DNA of 64,000 nt from Streptomyces coelicoflavus (GCF_003112555.1 NZ_BEWB01000010.1:186001-250000); one strand, 5' to 3'. Positions 8,923 through 17,359 are shown, numbered from the stretch's first letter. A program made the numbers and translations. Notes: a model not told the origin generated them from the letters alone.

Positions 8923-10100
8923 CCCCCGCAGACATCCGCCGCAGAACAGGGGCCCTGAGCCTCTTCCTCGCCGCCGCCCTCGTCCTCGTCCCGGCGCCCG
9001 CCGCGCACGCCGACGGCATCCGCGCCCAGCAGTGGGCACTGGACGCCATGCACACCCAGGAGGCGTGGCGCACCACCAAGGGCGCGGGCGTCACCGTCGC
9101 CGTCCTGGACACCGGCGTCGAGGCCGACCACCCCGACCTGGCCGGCAACGTCCTCACCGGCAAGGACCTGGTCGGCTTCGGCGCGAGCGAGGGCGACCGG
9201 TCCTGGGCCCGGCACGGCACCGCCATGGCCGGGATCATCGCCGGTCACGGACACGGCACCGGCAACGCCGAGGGCGTCATGGGCATCGCACCGGAGGCCA
9301 GGATCCTCCCTCTGCGCGTGATCCTGGAGGACGGCGACCCCTCCCGCGCCAAGGCCCGCAAGACCCGCGGCAACGCGCTGGCCGATGGCATCCGCTGGGC
9401 CGCCGACCACGGCGCCGACATCATCAACCTCTCCCTCGGCGACGACTCCGCCTCCGCCCACCCCGAACCGGCGGAGGACGAGGCGATCCAGTACGCCCTG
9501 AAGAAGGGCGTGATCGTCGTCGCCTCGGCCGGCAACGGCGGCGAGAAGGGCGACCACATCTCCTACCCCGCCGCCTACCCGGGCGTGATCGCCGCGACCG
9601 CCGTCGACCGCTACGGCACCCGCGCCTCCTTCTCCACCCGCCGCTGGTACGCCACGGTCAGCGCCCCCGGCGTCGACGTGATCATCGCCGACCCCGACCA
9701 CCGCTACTACGAGGGCTGGGGCACCAGCGCCGCCTCCGCCTTCGTTTCCGGGGCCGCGGCCCTGGTGAAGGCCGCCCACCCGGACCTCACCCCGGCCCAG
9801 GTCAAGGCCCTCCTGGAGGACACCGCCCGCAACGCCCCGGCCGAGGGCCGCGACGACTCCCGCGGCTTCGGCTTCGTCGACCCGGCCGCCGCCATCGAGG
9901 CGGCCGCGCGACTCGAGCCCGAGGGCCTGAAGGCGGCGGCGTACGGCGACGAGTACTTCGGTCCGGGACCCGACGCCCCGGACTCCGACGACGGCACCTC
10001 CGCCTGGGCCGCCCCGCTGGCCGGCGGCGCGGGCGGCGTCCTGGTGGTCGCGGCCGTGGTCCTGTGGCGAGGCCGCCGCGAACGCCCCGACGGCTTCTGA
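8919..10100 (+). CDS. Mycosin-like S8 subtilisin-family serine protease, membrane anchored
   Basis: 393 aa. Residues 1-31 form a signal peptide ending APAAHA. The catalytic triad is complete: Asp64 in VAVLDTGVEADHPDL, His99 in ARHGTAMAGI, and Ser270 in GTSAASAFVSG; the oxyanion Asn is in ASAGNGG. A C-terminal helix followed by RGRRERPDGF anchors the protease, as in type VII secretion mycosins. GTG 8919 overlaps the upstream stop by 4 nt. Mycosins usually sit in ESX loci, but here the partner is a proline-rich membrane protein, so a type VII role is not supported by context. It probably cleaves an extracytoplasmic substrate, perhaps the outer domain of its partner. Confidence 0.9.
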   Translation: MTPADIRRRTGALSLFLAAALVLVPAPAAHADGIRAQQWALDAMHTQEAWRTTKGAGVTVAVLDTGVEADHPDLAGNVLTGKDLVGFGASEGDRSWARHGTAMAGIIAGHGHGTGNAEGVMGIAPEARILPLRVILEDGDPSRAKARKTRGNALADGIRWAADHGADIINLSLGDDSASAHPEPAEDEAIQYALKKGVIVVASAGNGGEKGDHISYPAAYPGVIAATAVDRYGTRASFSTRRWYATVSAPGVDVIIADPDHRYYEGWGTSAASAFVSGAAALVKAAHPDLTPAQVKALLEDTARNAPAEGRDDSRGFGFVDPAAAIEAAARLEPEGLKAAAYGDEYFGPGPDAPDSDDGTSAWAAPLAGGAGGVLVVAAVVLWRGRRERPDGF

Positions 10101-10116
10101 GCGCCCGGATCCGTCC

Positions 10117-10869
10117 TCAGGCGGCGTCGTCCGTGCACACGGACACCGCCGCCCGTGCCGCCGCCTCGGTCAGGGCGATCCCCTCCGCCCGGGTACCGCT
10201 GCCCCGCGAGACCACCGCCACCAGACAGCCCCGGCCGCCGGTCTCCACCCGCCCGATGCTGTTGACGACCCACAGCCCGGTGGTGCTGCGCCGCAGCCAG
10301 CCGTTCTTCAAGGCCCACACGGGGCCGCCCGCCCCGCCGGTCCCGTCGGCCGCCGCCGACACGCCCCACCGCTGACCGTCGGCGATCCGCTCCATCAGCC
10401 CGCGCACATACGCCCGTGACGCCTCGTTCAGCACGGACCCGTCCGCCACGAACACCTGCCGCAGCAGCCTGACCTGGTCGGCGGCGGTGGTCCGGGTCAG
10501 GCCCCACAGCGGACCCTCGCCGCCCGCGGTGCCGGTCAGCCCGAAGCGTTCGTTCGCGGCGTCCAGTCCGTCGGCCGTCCCGATCGCCCGCCACAGCGCC
10601 GACGCCGAGTCGTTGTCGCTGTCCTCGATCATCGCGGTGGCGCGGGACCTCTCCGACGCGGTGAGCGAACGCCCCGCGTCCTGCGCCCGCAGCAGCAGCG
10701 CCGCCAGGATGTCGACCTTGACGATGCTCGCCGTGTCGAAGGCGCCGGTGCCGTAGCGGGCGCCCGCGCCCAGGTCCGGGTCCAGCACCGCCACCGAGAC
10801 CTCGACGCCGTCCGGCACCGTCACCGACGCCATCGCCGCGGCCAGCCGGGCGTCACCGTGTATGTGCAT
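10117..10869 (-). CDS. Class A beta-lactamase-fold serine hydrolase
   Basis: A 250-aa protein with the serine-acyl-enzyme motifs SIVK (Ser48-Lys51), SDN (84-86) and KNG (188-190, in place of KTG). No signal peptide is visible from ATG 10869, which is unusual for a penicillin-recognising enzyme. It is therefore more likely a cytoplasmic or differently exported serine hydrolase than a resistance enzyme; if translation began further upstream, an export signal would still not be evident. It is divergent from sseB with only 19 nt between start codons. Activity on beta-lactams is not established. Confidence 0.72.
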   Translation of the reverse strand: MHIHGDARLAAAMASVTVPDGVEVSVAVLDPDLGAGARYGTGAFDTASIVKVDILAALLLRAQDAGRSLTASERSRATAMIEDSDNDSASALWRAIGTADGLDAANERFGLTGTAGGEGPLWGLTRTTAADQVRLLRQVFVADGSVLNEASRAYVRGLMERIADGQRWGVSAAADGTGGAGGPVWALKNGWLRRSTTGLWVVNSIGRVETGGRGCLVAVVSRGSGTRAEGIALTEAAARAAVSVCTDDAA

Positions 10870-10888
10870 CCCGATAGGGTCGGGCACC

Positions 10889-11620
10889 GTGGCCAACAAG
10901 AACATCCCCGACTCCGCCTTCTCCGACGACGACGGCACCGCCGACCCCCGGCTGAGCGCCGCGCTCGCCGCCTGGGCCGAGGACCGCACCGCCGTGGCCC
11001 CGGTGCTCACGGCGCTCAAGGGCGCCCGGCTGCTCGTACCCGTCGTCGCCGTACTCGGTGAGGTGGAGGAGGACGAGAACGGGCTGCGCCGCGAGAAGAC
11101 CAGCGACATGGCCGTGCCGACGCTGAAGGCCGGCGGCCGCACCGCGCTGCCCGCCTTCACGTCCACCGAGTCGCTCGCCCGCTGGGACCCCGAGGCCCGC
11201 CCCGTCGCCGTACCCGTGCACCAGGCACTGGAGGCCGCCGCGCACGAGAAGGCGGACACCGTCGTACTGGACCTCGCCGGTCCGGTGGCGTTCGAACTGA
11301 CCGGAGCGGTGCTGCTGGCGCTCGCCGAGGGGCGTACGACGACCGACCCGCTCGCCGACCCGGCCGTGGCCGGCGCCGTGCGCGCCGCCCTCGCCGACGA
11401 GCCCGCCGTGCTCCGCGCCCACCTCGGGCCGGGACGCGCCGACGGCACGCTCGCGCTGGTCCTCGACCCGGGCGCCGACGCGGCCAAGTCCGCCCGCGCC
11501 GTCGCCGAGCGGCTGGCCGCCGACGACACGCTGAGGGCCCGCCTGGTGCGCGGCCTCGACCTGGCACTGCTGCCGGCCGGGGCGACGCCGCCGGGCGAGC
11601 CCTTGTACGTGCGGGGATAG
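10889..11620 (+). CDS. sseB: SseB-family protein (enhanced serine sensitivity)
   Basis: The 243-aa protein matches the actinobacterial SseB family: ARLLVPVVAVLGEVEEDENG, the LPAFTSTESLARW motif, and a C-terminal domain ending in GEPLYVRG. The N-terminal SseB domain covers about residues 25-125. GTG 10889 is 9 nt after TAGGGT (10874-10879) with no Shine-Dalgarno, so it is probably leaderless. It shares a 19-nt divergent start region with the beta-lactamase-fold gene. The family's biochemical role is unknown; the name comes from a serine-sensitivity phenotype in E. coli. Confidence 0.8.
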   Translation: MANKNIPDSAFSDDDGTADPRLSAALAAWAEDRTAVAPVLTALKGARLLVPVVAVLGEVEEDENGLRREKTSDMAVPTLKAGGRTALPAFTSTESLARWDPEARPVAVPVHQALEAAAHEKADTVVLDLAGPVAFELTGAVLLALAEGRTTTDPLADPAVAGAVRAALADEPAVLRAHLGPGRADGTLALVLDPGADAAKSARAVAERLAADDTLRARLVRGLDLALLPAGATPPGEPLYVRG

Positions 11621-11643
11621 CTCCGGGTGGGGGCGGGCCGCGG

Positions 11644-12009
11644 TCAGCCGTAGACCGCGCCCGTGTACTTCTCGCCCGGACCCTGGCCCGGCTCGTCCGG
11701 GACCAGCGAGGCCTCTCGGAAGGCCAGCTGGAGCGACTTCAGGCCGTCGCGCAGCGGCGCCGCGTGGAACGAGCTGATCTCGGTCGCGGTCGCGTCCAGC
11801 AGGCCGGCCAGCGCGTGCACCAGCTTGCGGGCCTCGTCCAGGTCCTTGTGGTCCTCGCCCTCCTCGGTCAGGCCCAGCTTCACGGCGGCCGCGCTCATCA
11901 GGTTCACGGCGACCGTCACGATCACCTCGACCGCCGGGACCTCGGCGATGTCGCGGGCCATGGCGTCGAAGTCGGGATTCGCCGGGGATTCAGGAGGGGT
12001 CTCACTCAT
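11644..12009 (-). CDS. DUF1844 domain protein
   Basis: 121 aa, matching the small DUF1844 family often found beside infC in actinomycetes: MARDIAEVPAVEVIVTVAVN, then LMSAAAVKLGL and DLDEARKLVHALAGLLD. It is mostly helical and has no signal peptide. ATG 12009 follows TATCGT (12022-12017 on the minus strand) by 7 nt, so the mRNA is probably leaderless. It is convergent with sseB and divergent from the infC operon. Function unknown. Confidence 0.85.
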   Translation of the reverse strand: MSETPPESPANPDFDAMARDIAEVPAVEVIVTVAVNLMSAAAVKLGLTEEGEDHKDLDEARKLVHALAGLLDATATEISSFHAAPLRDGLKSLQLAFREASLVPDEPGQGPGEKYTGAVYG

Positions 12010-12058
12010 GCCGCACACGATAGGCGCAGCGGGGGAGCGGACCCCACTCGGACTCGGT

Positions 12059-12087
12059 TAGCCCTTCCCCCGCCGAGCTGCTAACCT
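12059..12087 (+). promoter_or_regulatory. Candidate promoter of infC-rpmI-rplT
   Basis: TTAGCC (12059-12064) and TAACCT (12082-12087) are separated by 17 nt and would start transcription near 12095, leaving a leader of about 300 nt before infC. The match to the housekeeping consensus is moderate. Confidence 0.4.
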
Positions 12088-12278
12088 TGTGTAACGACCG
12101 GTCGGACACGCACGCCCACGGCAGCGGATCCGGCCCACAAGTGGAGGCTTCGAACTCCCACCTGGCCGTCCTCCGGACGGCGGGTCACCGGTCAGGCGGT
12201 CCCGTCCCAGCGGCGGTGACCAGCCCGAAATCGCGCCCCGCGGTCATGCGCGGCGGTGCTCCGGTAGTAGTTCGAGGA

Positions 12279-12309
12279 GCCCCGCCTGTGATCGTCCGGG
12301 GCATTTTTT
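12279..12309 (+). terminator. Attenuator-like intrinsic terminator in the infC leader
   Basis: GCCCCG (12279-12284) pairs with CGGGGC (12297-12302) around a 12-nt loop and is followed by A and six T residues (12304-12309). It lies about 85 nt before the infC start, downstream of the probable promoter, so it can act as a transcription attenuator. U-tracts are rare in this genome, which makes the element stand out. Confidence 0.65.
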
Positions 12310-12394
12310 GTGTGCCGGCGCGGTTAGGTCTATCGAACACAGACGTTACGCGGCTGTCCGCCAGACCGTCGCGTGGTGCTACCGAGGAGGATCC

Positions 12395-13048
12395 ATCAGC
12401 GCCGAGCCCCGCATCAACGACCGGATTCGCGTTCCCGAGGTGCGACTTGTCGGTCCCAGCGGCGAGCAGGTCGGGATTGTCCCACTTGCCAAGGCCCTGG
12501 AGCTTGCGCAGGAGTACGACCTCGACCTCGTCGAGGTCGCGGCGAACGCCCGTCCGCCCGTGTGCAAGCTCATGGACTACGGGAAGTTCAAGTACGAGTC
12601 GGCCATGAAGGCCCGTGAGGCGCGCAAGAACCAGGCGCACACGGTCATCAAGGAGATGAAGCTCCGGCCGAAGATCGACCCGCACGACTATGACACCAAG
12701 AAGGGTCACGTCGTCCGGTTCCTCAAGCAGGGCGACAAGGTCAAGATCACGATCATGTTCCGTGGTCGCGAGCAGTCCCGGCCGGAGCTCGGCTACCGAC
12801 TGCTGCAGCGTCTCGCGGAGGACGTCCAGGACCTCGGCTTCATCGAGTCGAACCCGAAGCAGGACGGCCGGAACATGATCATGGTTCTCGGTCCGCACAA
12901 GAAGAAGACCGAGGCGATGGCCGAGGCCCGCCAGGCGCAGGAAGCGCGCAAGGCGGACGCGAAGGCGAACCCCGGCAAGTCGCAGAACGCCGCGGAGGCC
13001 GACGTCGAGGAGGCCGAGGCTCCGGCCGAGGCACCCGCCGAAGCGTGA
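12395..13048 (+). CDS. infC: Translation initiation factor IF-3
   Basis: The 217-aa IF-3 contains the N-domain (EPRINDRIRVPEVRLVG) and the C-domain (IKEMKLRPKIDPHDYDTK, VRFLKQGDKVKITIMFRGRE). A Lys/Glu/Ala-rich tail of about 40 aa extends past the usual end. No ATG/GTG/TTG lies at the right place: the homologous N-terminus begins at an ATC codon (12395) directly after GAGGAGG (12384-12390). A non-canonical AUU/AUC start is the classic device by which IF-3 represses its own translation. The gene heads the infC-rpmI-rplT operon behind an attenuator-like leader. Confidence 0.93.
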   Translation: MSAEPRINDRIRVPEVRLVGPSGEQVGIVPLAKALELAQEYDLDLVEVAANARPPVCKLMDYGKFKYESAMKAREARKNQAHTVIKEMKLRPKIDPHDYDTKKGHVVRFLKQGDKVKITIMFRGREQSRPELGYRLLQRLAEDVQDLGFIESNPKQDGRNMIMVLGPHKKKTEAMAEARQAQEARKADAKANPGKSQNAAEADVEEAEAPAEAPAEA

Positions 13049-13161
13049 CCCCGGGGGACCGCCAGTCCCCAGGACACCAACCGATACAAGAGCGACGCTC
13101 CACCCGTGCCCGGTTTCACGACCGGGCACCGGAGCGCCACCGACGAGGAGAGAACGGCGCT

Positions 13162-13356
13162 ATGCCGAAGAACAAGTCGCACAGCGGTGCCAGCAAGCGC
13201 TTCAAGATCACCGGCTCCGGCAAGGTGCTCCGTGAGCGCGCCGGCAAGCGCCACCTGCTCGAGCACAAGTCGTCCCGCGTGACGCGTCGCCTCACCGGCA
13301 ACGCCGAGATGGCCCCGGGCGACGCCGCGAAGATCAAGAAGCTTCTCGGCAAGTGA
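13162..13356 (+). CDS. rpmI: 50S ribosomal protein L35
   Basis: A 64-aa L35 with the standard start MPKNKSHSGASKRFKITGSG and a Lys/Arg-rich body. ATG 13162 has GAGGAGAG upstream. It lies between infC and rplT, the order conserved in most bacteria, and is probably co-regulated with them by the leader upstream of infC. Confidence 0.97.
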   Translation: MPKNKSHSGASKRFKITGSGKVLRERAGKRHLLEHKSSRVTRRLTGNAEMAPGDAAKIKKLLGK

Positions 13357-13453
13357 CGTACGGGCGCCACTGAGCGCCGTACGGCAGGACCGGGACCCAT
13401 TCGATACCGGGCCGCGTGAGGACCACCGCGGCCCCGCTACAAGGAGTTAACAA

Positions 13454-13837
13454 GTGGCACGCGTCAAGCGGGCAGTCAACGCCCACAAGAAGCGCCGGGC
13501 GATCCTCGAGCAGGCCTCCGGCTACCGCGGTCAGCGTTCGCGCCTGTACCGCAAGGCCAAGGAGCAGGTCACCCACTCGCTGGTCTACAACTACAACGAC
13601 CGCAAGAAGCGCAAGGGTGACTTCCGCCAGCTGTGGATCCAGCGCATCAACGCCGCTGCCCGCGCCAACGGCATCACGTACAACCGCTTCATCCAGGGCC
13701 TGAAGGCCGCCAACGTCGAGGTCGACCGCAAGATCCTCGCCGAGCTGGCCGTCAACGACCCGAACGCGTTCGCCGCGCTCGTCGAGGTCGCGCAGAAGGC
13801 GCTGCCGAGCGACGTGAACGCGCCGAAGGCGGCGTGA
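13454..13837 (+). CDS. rplT: 50S ribosomal protein L20
   Basis: 127 aa with the L20 signature ARVKRAVNAHKKRR and KGDFRQLWIQRINAAAR. GTG 13454 is preceded by AAGGAG. L20 binds 23S rRNA early in 50S assembly and in other bacteria represses the rpmI-rplT unit; no L20-specific pseudoknot was identified here. It is the last gene of the operon, followed by an 18-bp-stem terminator. Confidence 0.97.
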   Translation: MARVKRAVNAHKKRRAILEQASGYRGQRSRLYRKAKEQVTHSLVYNYNDRKKRKGDFRQLWIQRINAAARANGITYNRFIQGLKAANVEVDRKILAELAVNDPNAFAALVEVAQKALPSDVNAPKAA

Positions 13838-13861
13838 CGCTGCGCCGGCTTGAGCCGTAGT

Positions 13862-13900
13862 CGAAGGGACCCGCAGGCTGTGAGCCTGCGGGTCCCTTCG
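13862..13900. terminator. Perfect 18-bp hairpin terminator after rplT
   Basis: CGAAGGGACCCGCAGGCT (13862-13879) pairs fully with 13883-13900 around the loop GTG, followed by GTTG rather than a T tract. This is the usual long GC stem seen after highly expressed Streptomyces operons. Confidence 0.88.
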
Positions 13901-13920
13901 GTTGCCGGTGTTCGGATTGA

Positions 13921-13975
13921 TTTCGGCTGCGGGTGCGTTGTGGCTGGTCGCGCAGTTCCCCGCGCCCCTTCGGGC
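13921..13975 (+). repeat. Dispersed Streptomyces intergenic repeat, copy 1
   Basis: The segment contains GCTGCGGGTGCGTTGTGGCT and GCGCAGTTCCCCGCGCCCCT. The same unit appears in reverse orientation after pheT (19998-20069), where its two arms also form an inverted repeat. This motif recurs between genes throughout streptomycete chromosomes, usually near operon ends. Confidence 0.8.
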
Positions 13976-14017
13976 GCGTTGCAGTCCACGACGATTCAGA
14001 TGTGAAGGTGAGCAAGA

Positions 14018-14866
14018 GTGCGTCCTGTCAGCCCCGAGCTGATTTCTCCCCGATCCCCCCGGGTCGCCGCCGCGCGGCGTCTCGGGAAGCGGAACTTCCG
14101 GGGGAAGGAGCGGCTGTTTCTGGCCGAGGGGCCGCAGGCCGTGCGGGAGGCGGCGGGGTTCGGGGAGACGCTGGTCGAGCTGTTCGCCACCGTGGACGCC
14201 GCGGAGCGGTACGCCGACATCGTCGGGGCCGCACGGGACGTCGGCGCGCGTGTGCACCTCGCCGCCGACTCGGTGATCGAGGACATCTCCACCACCGTCA
14301 CCCCGCAGGGCCTCGTCGGGGTCTGCCGGTTCCTGGACACGCCGTTCGAGGAGATCCTCGCCGCCCGGCCCAAGCTGGTCGCCGTGCTCGCGCACGTCCG
14401 GGACCCCGGCAACGCGGGCACCGTGCTGCGCTGCGCCGACGCCGCCGGGGCCGAGGCGGTCGTGCTCACCGACGCCTCCGTCGACCTGTACAACCCCAAG
14501 GCCGTACGCGCCTCCGTCGGCTCCCTCTTCCACCTGCCGGTCGCCGTCGGCGTCCCCGTCGAGCGGGCCGTCGCCGGGCTGCGGGAGGCAGGGGTGCGGG
14601 TGCTGGCCGCCGACGGTGCGGGCGAGGACGACCTCGACACCGAGCTGGACGCCGGCACCATGGGCGGGCCCACGGCATGGGTGTTCGGCAACGAGGCCTG
14701 GGGGCTCCCGGAGGAGACCCGCGCCCTCACCGACGCCGTGCTGCGCGTCCCGATCCACGGAAAGGCGGAGAGTCTGAACCTCGCGACCGCCGCCGCCGTA
14801 TGTCTCTACGCGTCGGCGCGTGCACAGCGCGCCGCCGGAGGGTGCCGCTCCGTCACCACGAGCTAG
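14018..14866 (+). CDS. SpoU/TrmH-family RNA 2'-O-methyltransferase
   Basis: 282 aa. An N-terminal substrate-binding domain (GKRNFRGKERLFLAEGPQAV) precedes the SPOUT knot. Motif 1 is DPGNAGTVLRCADAAGA, motif 2 WVFGNEAWGL, and motif 3 IPIHGKAESLNLATAAAV, so the SAM-binding trefoil and the catalytic Arg/Asn positions are present. GTG 14018 follows GAAGGTGAG. It is placed between rplT and pheS, consistent with a ribosomal or transfer RNA target; the exact nucleotide is unknown. A second TrmH-type gene lies at 62989. Confidence 0.9.
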   Translation: MRPVSPELISPRSPRVAAARRLGKRNFRGKERLFLAEGPQAVREAAGFGETLVELFATVDAAERYADIVGAARDVGARVHLAADSVIEDISTTVTPQGLVGVCRFLDTPFEEILAARPKLVAVLAHVRDPGNAGTVLRCADAAGAEAVVLTDASVDLYNPKAVRASVGSLFHLPVAVGVPVERAVAGLREAGVRVLAADGAGEDDLDTELDAGTMGGPTAWVFGNEAWGLPEETRALTDAVLRVPIHGKAESLNLATAAAVCLYASARAQRAAGGCRSVTTS

Positions 14867-14916
14867 TAGGGTGACCAGCTCAGGGCCCCTGCGCGGTTGA
14901 GAGGTGGGGTACGGGG

Positions 14917-16056
14917 ATGAGCGTCGGCACGAGCAGCGCACCGGGTGCACGGGGAGCGCCGCGTCCGCCCGCGCCCCGCACGCCCGGAGATCTCGCCGGC
15001 CTCGGCATCGATCCCGACCAGCTGCCCGACGGCCTCGTCGTCGCCGACGAGCACGGCCGGGTGGTCTGCTTCAACGCGGCCGCCGCCCGCATCACCGCCA
15101 CCCCCGCCGCCGAAGCCCTCGGGCGGTCCCTGGAGAGCGCCCTGCCCCTGGAGGACCTGGAGAGCCGCCGCTGGTGGCAGCTCACCGACCCCTACGGCGG
15201 CCTCGCCATCCGCGTCCGCCAGCCCGAGCGCAACCTGCTGCTCCCCGGCGGCCGCGAAGTCCTGGTCACCGCACGCTACGTGCGCACCGAACCCCTCGGC
15301 CCCGTCCACCGCGTCGTCGTCACCCTGCGCGACACCGAGGCCCGCCGCCGCACCGAGCGCAGCCACGCCGAGCTGATCGCCACCGTCGCCCACGAACTGC
15401 GCTCCCCGCTCACCTCCGTCAAGGGCTTCACGGCGACCCTGCTGGCCAAGTGGGAGAGGTTCACCGACGACCAGAAGCGGCTGATGCTGGAGACCGTCGA
15501 CGCCGACGCCGACCGCGTCACCCGGCTCATCGCCGAGCTGCTCGACATCTCCCGGATCGACTCGGGCCGGCTCGAGGTGCGCCGCCAGCCCGTCGACATC
15601 GGTGCCGCCGTCGGCCGGCACATCCAGGCGTACGTCGCCGCCGGACAGGAGGCCGACCGGTTCCTGCTGCGGCTCGCGCAGCCGCTGCCGGACCTGTGGG
15701 CCGACCCCGACAAGGTCGACCAGGTGCTCAGCAACCTGCTGGAAAATGCCGTGCGGCACGGCGAGGGAACCGTCACCATTGACGTCACGCCCACGGCGTC
15801 CCCCCGCGAAGGGGAGGACACCGGCACGTCGGTCACGGTGAGCGACGAAGGGGCCGGCATCCCGGAGGAGTCCATGAACCGCGTCTTCACCCGCTTCTGG
15901 CGGGGCAGCAAGCGCGGCGGCACCGGCCTCGGGCTGTACATCGTCAAGGGCATCGTCGAGGCCCACGGCGGCACCATCACGGTCGGCCGCGCCCCCGGCG
16001 GCGGCGCCGAGTTCCGATTTACGTTGCCCGTGGCGGCACCGGCGTACCTCACCTGA
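14917..16056 (+). CDS. Orphan cytoplasmic PAS-containing sensor histidine kinase
   Basis: 379 aa. A PAS-like domain (about residues 30-140, GLVVADEHGRVVCFNAAAARI) is followed by a HisKA dimerisation helix with the phosphorylated His159 in ATVAHELRSPLTSVKGF. The HATPase_c domain shows NLLENAVRHG, DEGAGIPEE and GGTGLGLYIVKGIV. No transmembrane segment is visible, so the signal should be intracellular. There is no response regulator next to it; the partner must be encoded elsewhere. The position directly upstream of pheS is conserved in streptomycetes, to my knowledge without a known functional link. Confidence 0.9.
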   Translation: MSVGTSSAPGARGAPRPPAPRTPGDLAGLGIDPDQLPDGLVVADEHGRVVCFNAAAARITATPAAEALGRSLESALPLEDLESRRWWQLTDPYGGLAIRVRQPERNLLLPGGREVLVTARYVRTEPLGPVHRVVVTLRDTEARRRTERSHAELIATVAHELRSPLTSVKGFTATLLAKWERFTDDQKRLMLETVDADADRVTRLIAELLDISRIDSGRLEVRRQPVDIGAAVGRHIQAYVAAGQEADRFLLRLAQPLPDLWADPDKVDQVLSNLLENAVRHGEGTVTIDVTPTASPREGEDTGTSVTVSDEGAGIPEESMNRVFTRFWRGSKRGGTGLGLYIVKGIVEAHGGTITVGRAPGGGAEFRFTLPVAAPAYLT

Positions 16057-16237
16057 GACTCCTCAGAGGCGGCCGACGACCCCCACGGGCGTAATCCGCG
16101 TTCCACAGCCCCGTTAGACTCGGTCTTTGGCACCTTTGCGTCCAGATCCGCAGACGAAGCGCAGACGAAGCGTCTCCGCCGCGTCCGAGGACCGTAGACG
16201 GGGCGTCCCAGCCAGCCAATCGGAAGCACGGGAAGAG

Positions 16238-17359
16238 ATGTCGGCACCGAATAAGTCGTACGACCCTGTCGAGGTCGAGGCGTTGAAACCGGAAGAGATC
16301 GAGCGCATGCGGGACGAGGCGCTCGCCGCCTTCGCCGCCGCGGACTCCCTCGACGCGCTCCAGGAGGCCAAGGTCGCCCACACCGGCGGCACCTCCCCGC
16401 TGTCGCTGGCCAACCGCGAGATCGGCGCCCTGCCCCCGCAGGCCAAGGCCGAGGCCGGCAAGCGCGTCGGCATGGCCCGCGGCGCCGTGAACAAGGCGCT
16501 CGCGGCCCGCCAGGCGGAGCTGGAGGCCGAGCGCGACGCGCGCGTCCTGGTCGAGGAGGCCGTGGACGTCACGCTGCCCTACGACCGCGTACCGGCCGGC
16601 GCCCGCCACCCGCTCACCACGCTCTCCGAGCGCATCGAGGACGTCTTCGTCGCCATGGGCTACGAGGTCGCCGAGGGCCCCGAGGCCGAGGCCGAGTGGT
16701 TCAACTTCGACGCCCTCAACATCGGCCCGGACCACCCCGCCCGCGGCGAGGCCGACACCTTCTTCGTCCAGGGCCCCGACGGCGGCTCCGAGTCCGGCGT
16801 CGTGCTGCGCACCCACACCTCGCCCGTGCAGATCCGCTCCGCGCTCACCCGCGAGCTGCCGGTCTACGTGATCTGCCCCGGCCGCGTGTACCGCACCGAC
16901 GAGCTGGACGCCACGCACACCCCCGTCTTCCACCAGGTCGAGCTGCTCGCCGTCGACGAGGGCCTGACCATGGCGGACCTCAAGGGCACCCTGGACCACA
17001 TGGTCCAGTCGCTGTTCGGCGCGGAGATGAAGACCCGGCTGCGGCCGAACTTCTTCCCCTTCACCGAGCCGTCCGCCGAGATGGACATGCTCTGCTACGT
17101 CTGCAAGGGCGCGTCCGTCGGCAACCCCGACCGGCCCTGCCGCACCTGCTCCAGCGAGGGCTGGATCGAGCTGGGCGGCTGCGGCATGGTCAACCCGCGG
17201 GTGCTCACCGCCTGCGGCGTCGACCCCGAGAAGTACAGCGGCTTCGCCTTCGGGTTCGGCATCGAGCGGATGCTGATGTTCCGCCACAACGTCGAGGACA
17301 TGCGAGACATGGTCGAGGGTGACGTCCGGTTCACCCGGCCGTTCGGGATGGAGATCTGA
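16238..17359 (+). CDS. pheS: Phenylalanyl-tRNA synthetase alpha subunit
   Basis: A 373-aa class II synthetase subunit. The N-terminal coiled coil precedes the catalytic core with motif 2 (VYRTDELDATHTPVFHQVE) and motif 3 (GFGIERMLMF). A CYVCKG...CRTC segment forms a four-cysteine insert typical of actinobacterial PheS. ATG 16238 is preceded by GGAAGAG. TAGACT around 16115-16120 could be its -10, giving a leader of about 110 nt. I saw no T-box. It couples directly to pheT, forming the alpha2beta2 enzyme. Confidence 0.96.
   Translation: MSAPNKSYDPVEVEALKPEEIERMRDEALAAFAAADSLDALQEAKVAHTGGTSPLSLANREIGALPPQAKAEAGKRVGMARGAVNKALAARQAELEAERDARVLVEEAVDVTLPYDRVPAGARHPLTTLSERIEDVFVAMGYEVAEGPEAEAEWFNFDALNIGPDHPARGEADTFFVQGPDGGSESGVVLRTHTSPVQIRSALTRELPVYVICPGRVYRTDELDATHTPVFHQVELLAVDEGLTMADLKGTLDHMVQSLFGAEMKTRLRPNFFPFTEPSAEMDMLCYVCKGASVGNPDRPCRTCSSEGWIELGGCGMVNPRVLTACGVDPEKYSGFAFGFGIERMLMFRHNVEDMRDMVEGDVRFTRPFGMEI

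Noticed and set aside
6880..9039. Long minus-strand frame across the proline-rich protein gene
   Set aside because: It is antisense to repeats encoding PRPETPPR; no domain or ribosome site, and the plus-strand gene is coupled to the protease.
12140..12175. tRNA T-arm-like sequence GGCTTCGAACTCC
   Set aside because: No matching acceptor stem, D-arm or anticodon arm lies around it; it is within the infC leader.
16121..16237. T-box upstream of pheS
   Set aside because: The repeated GACGAAGC strings do not provide a T-box bulge or antiterminator; the leader is too short.
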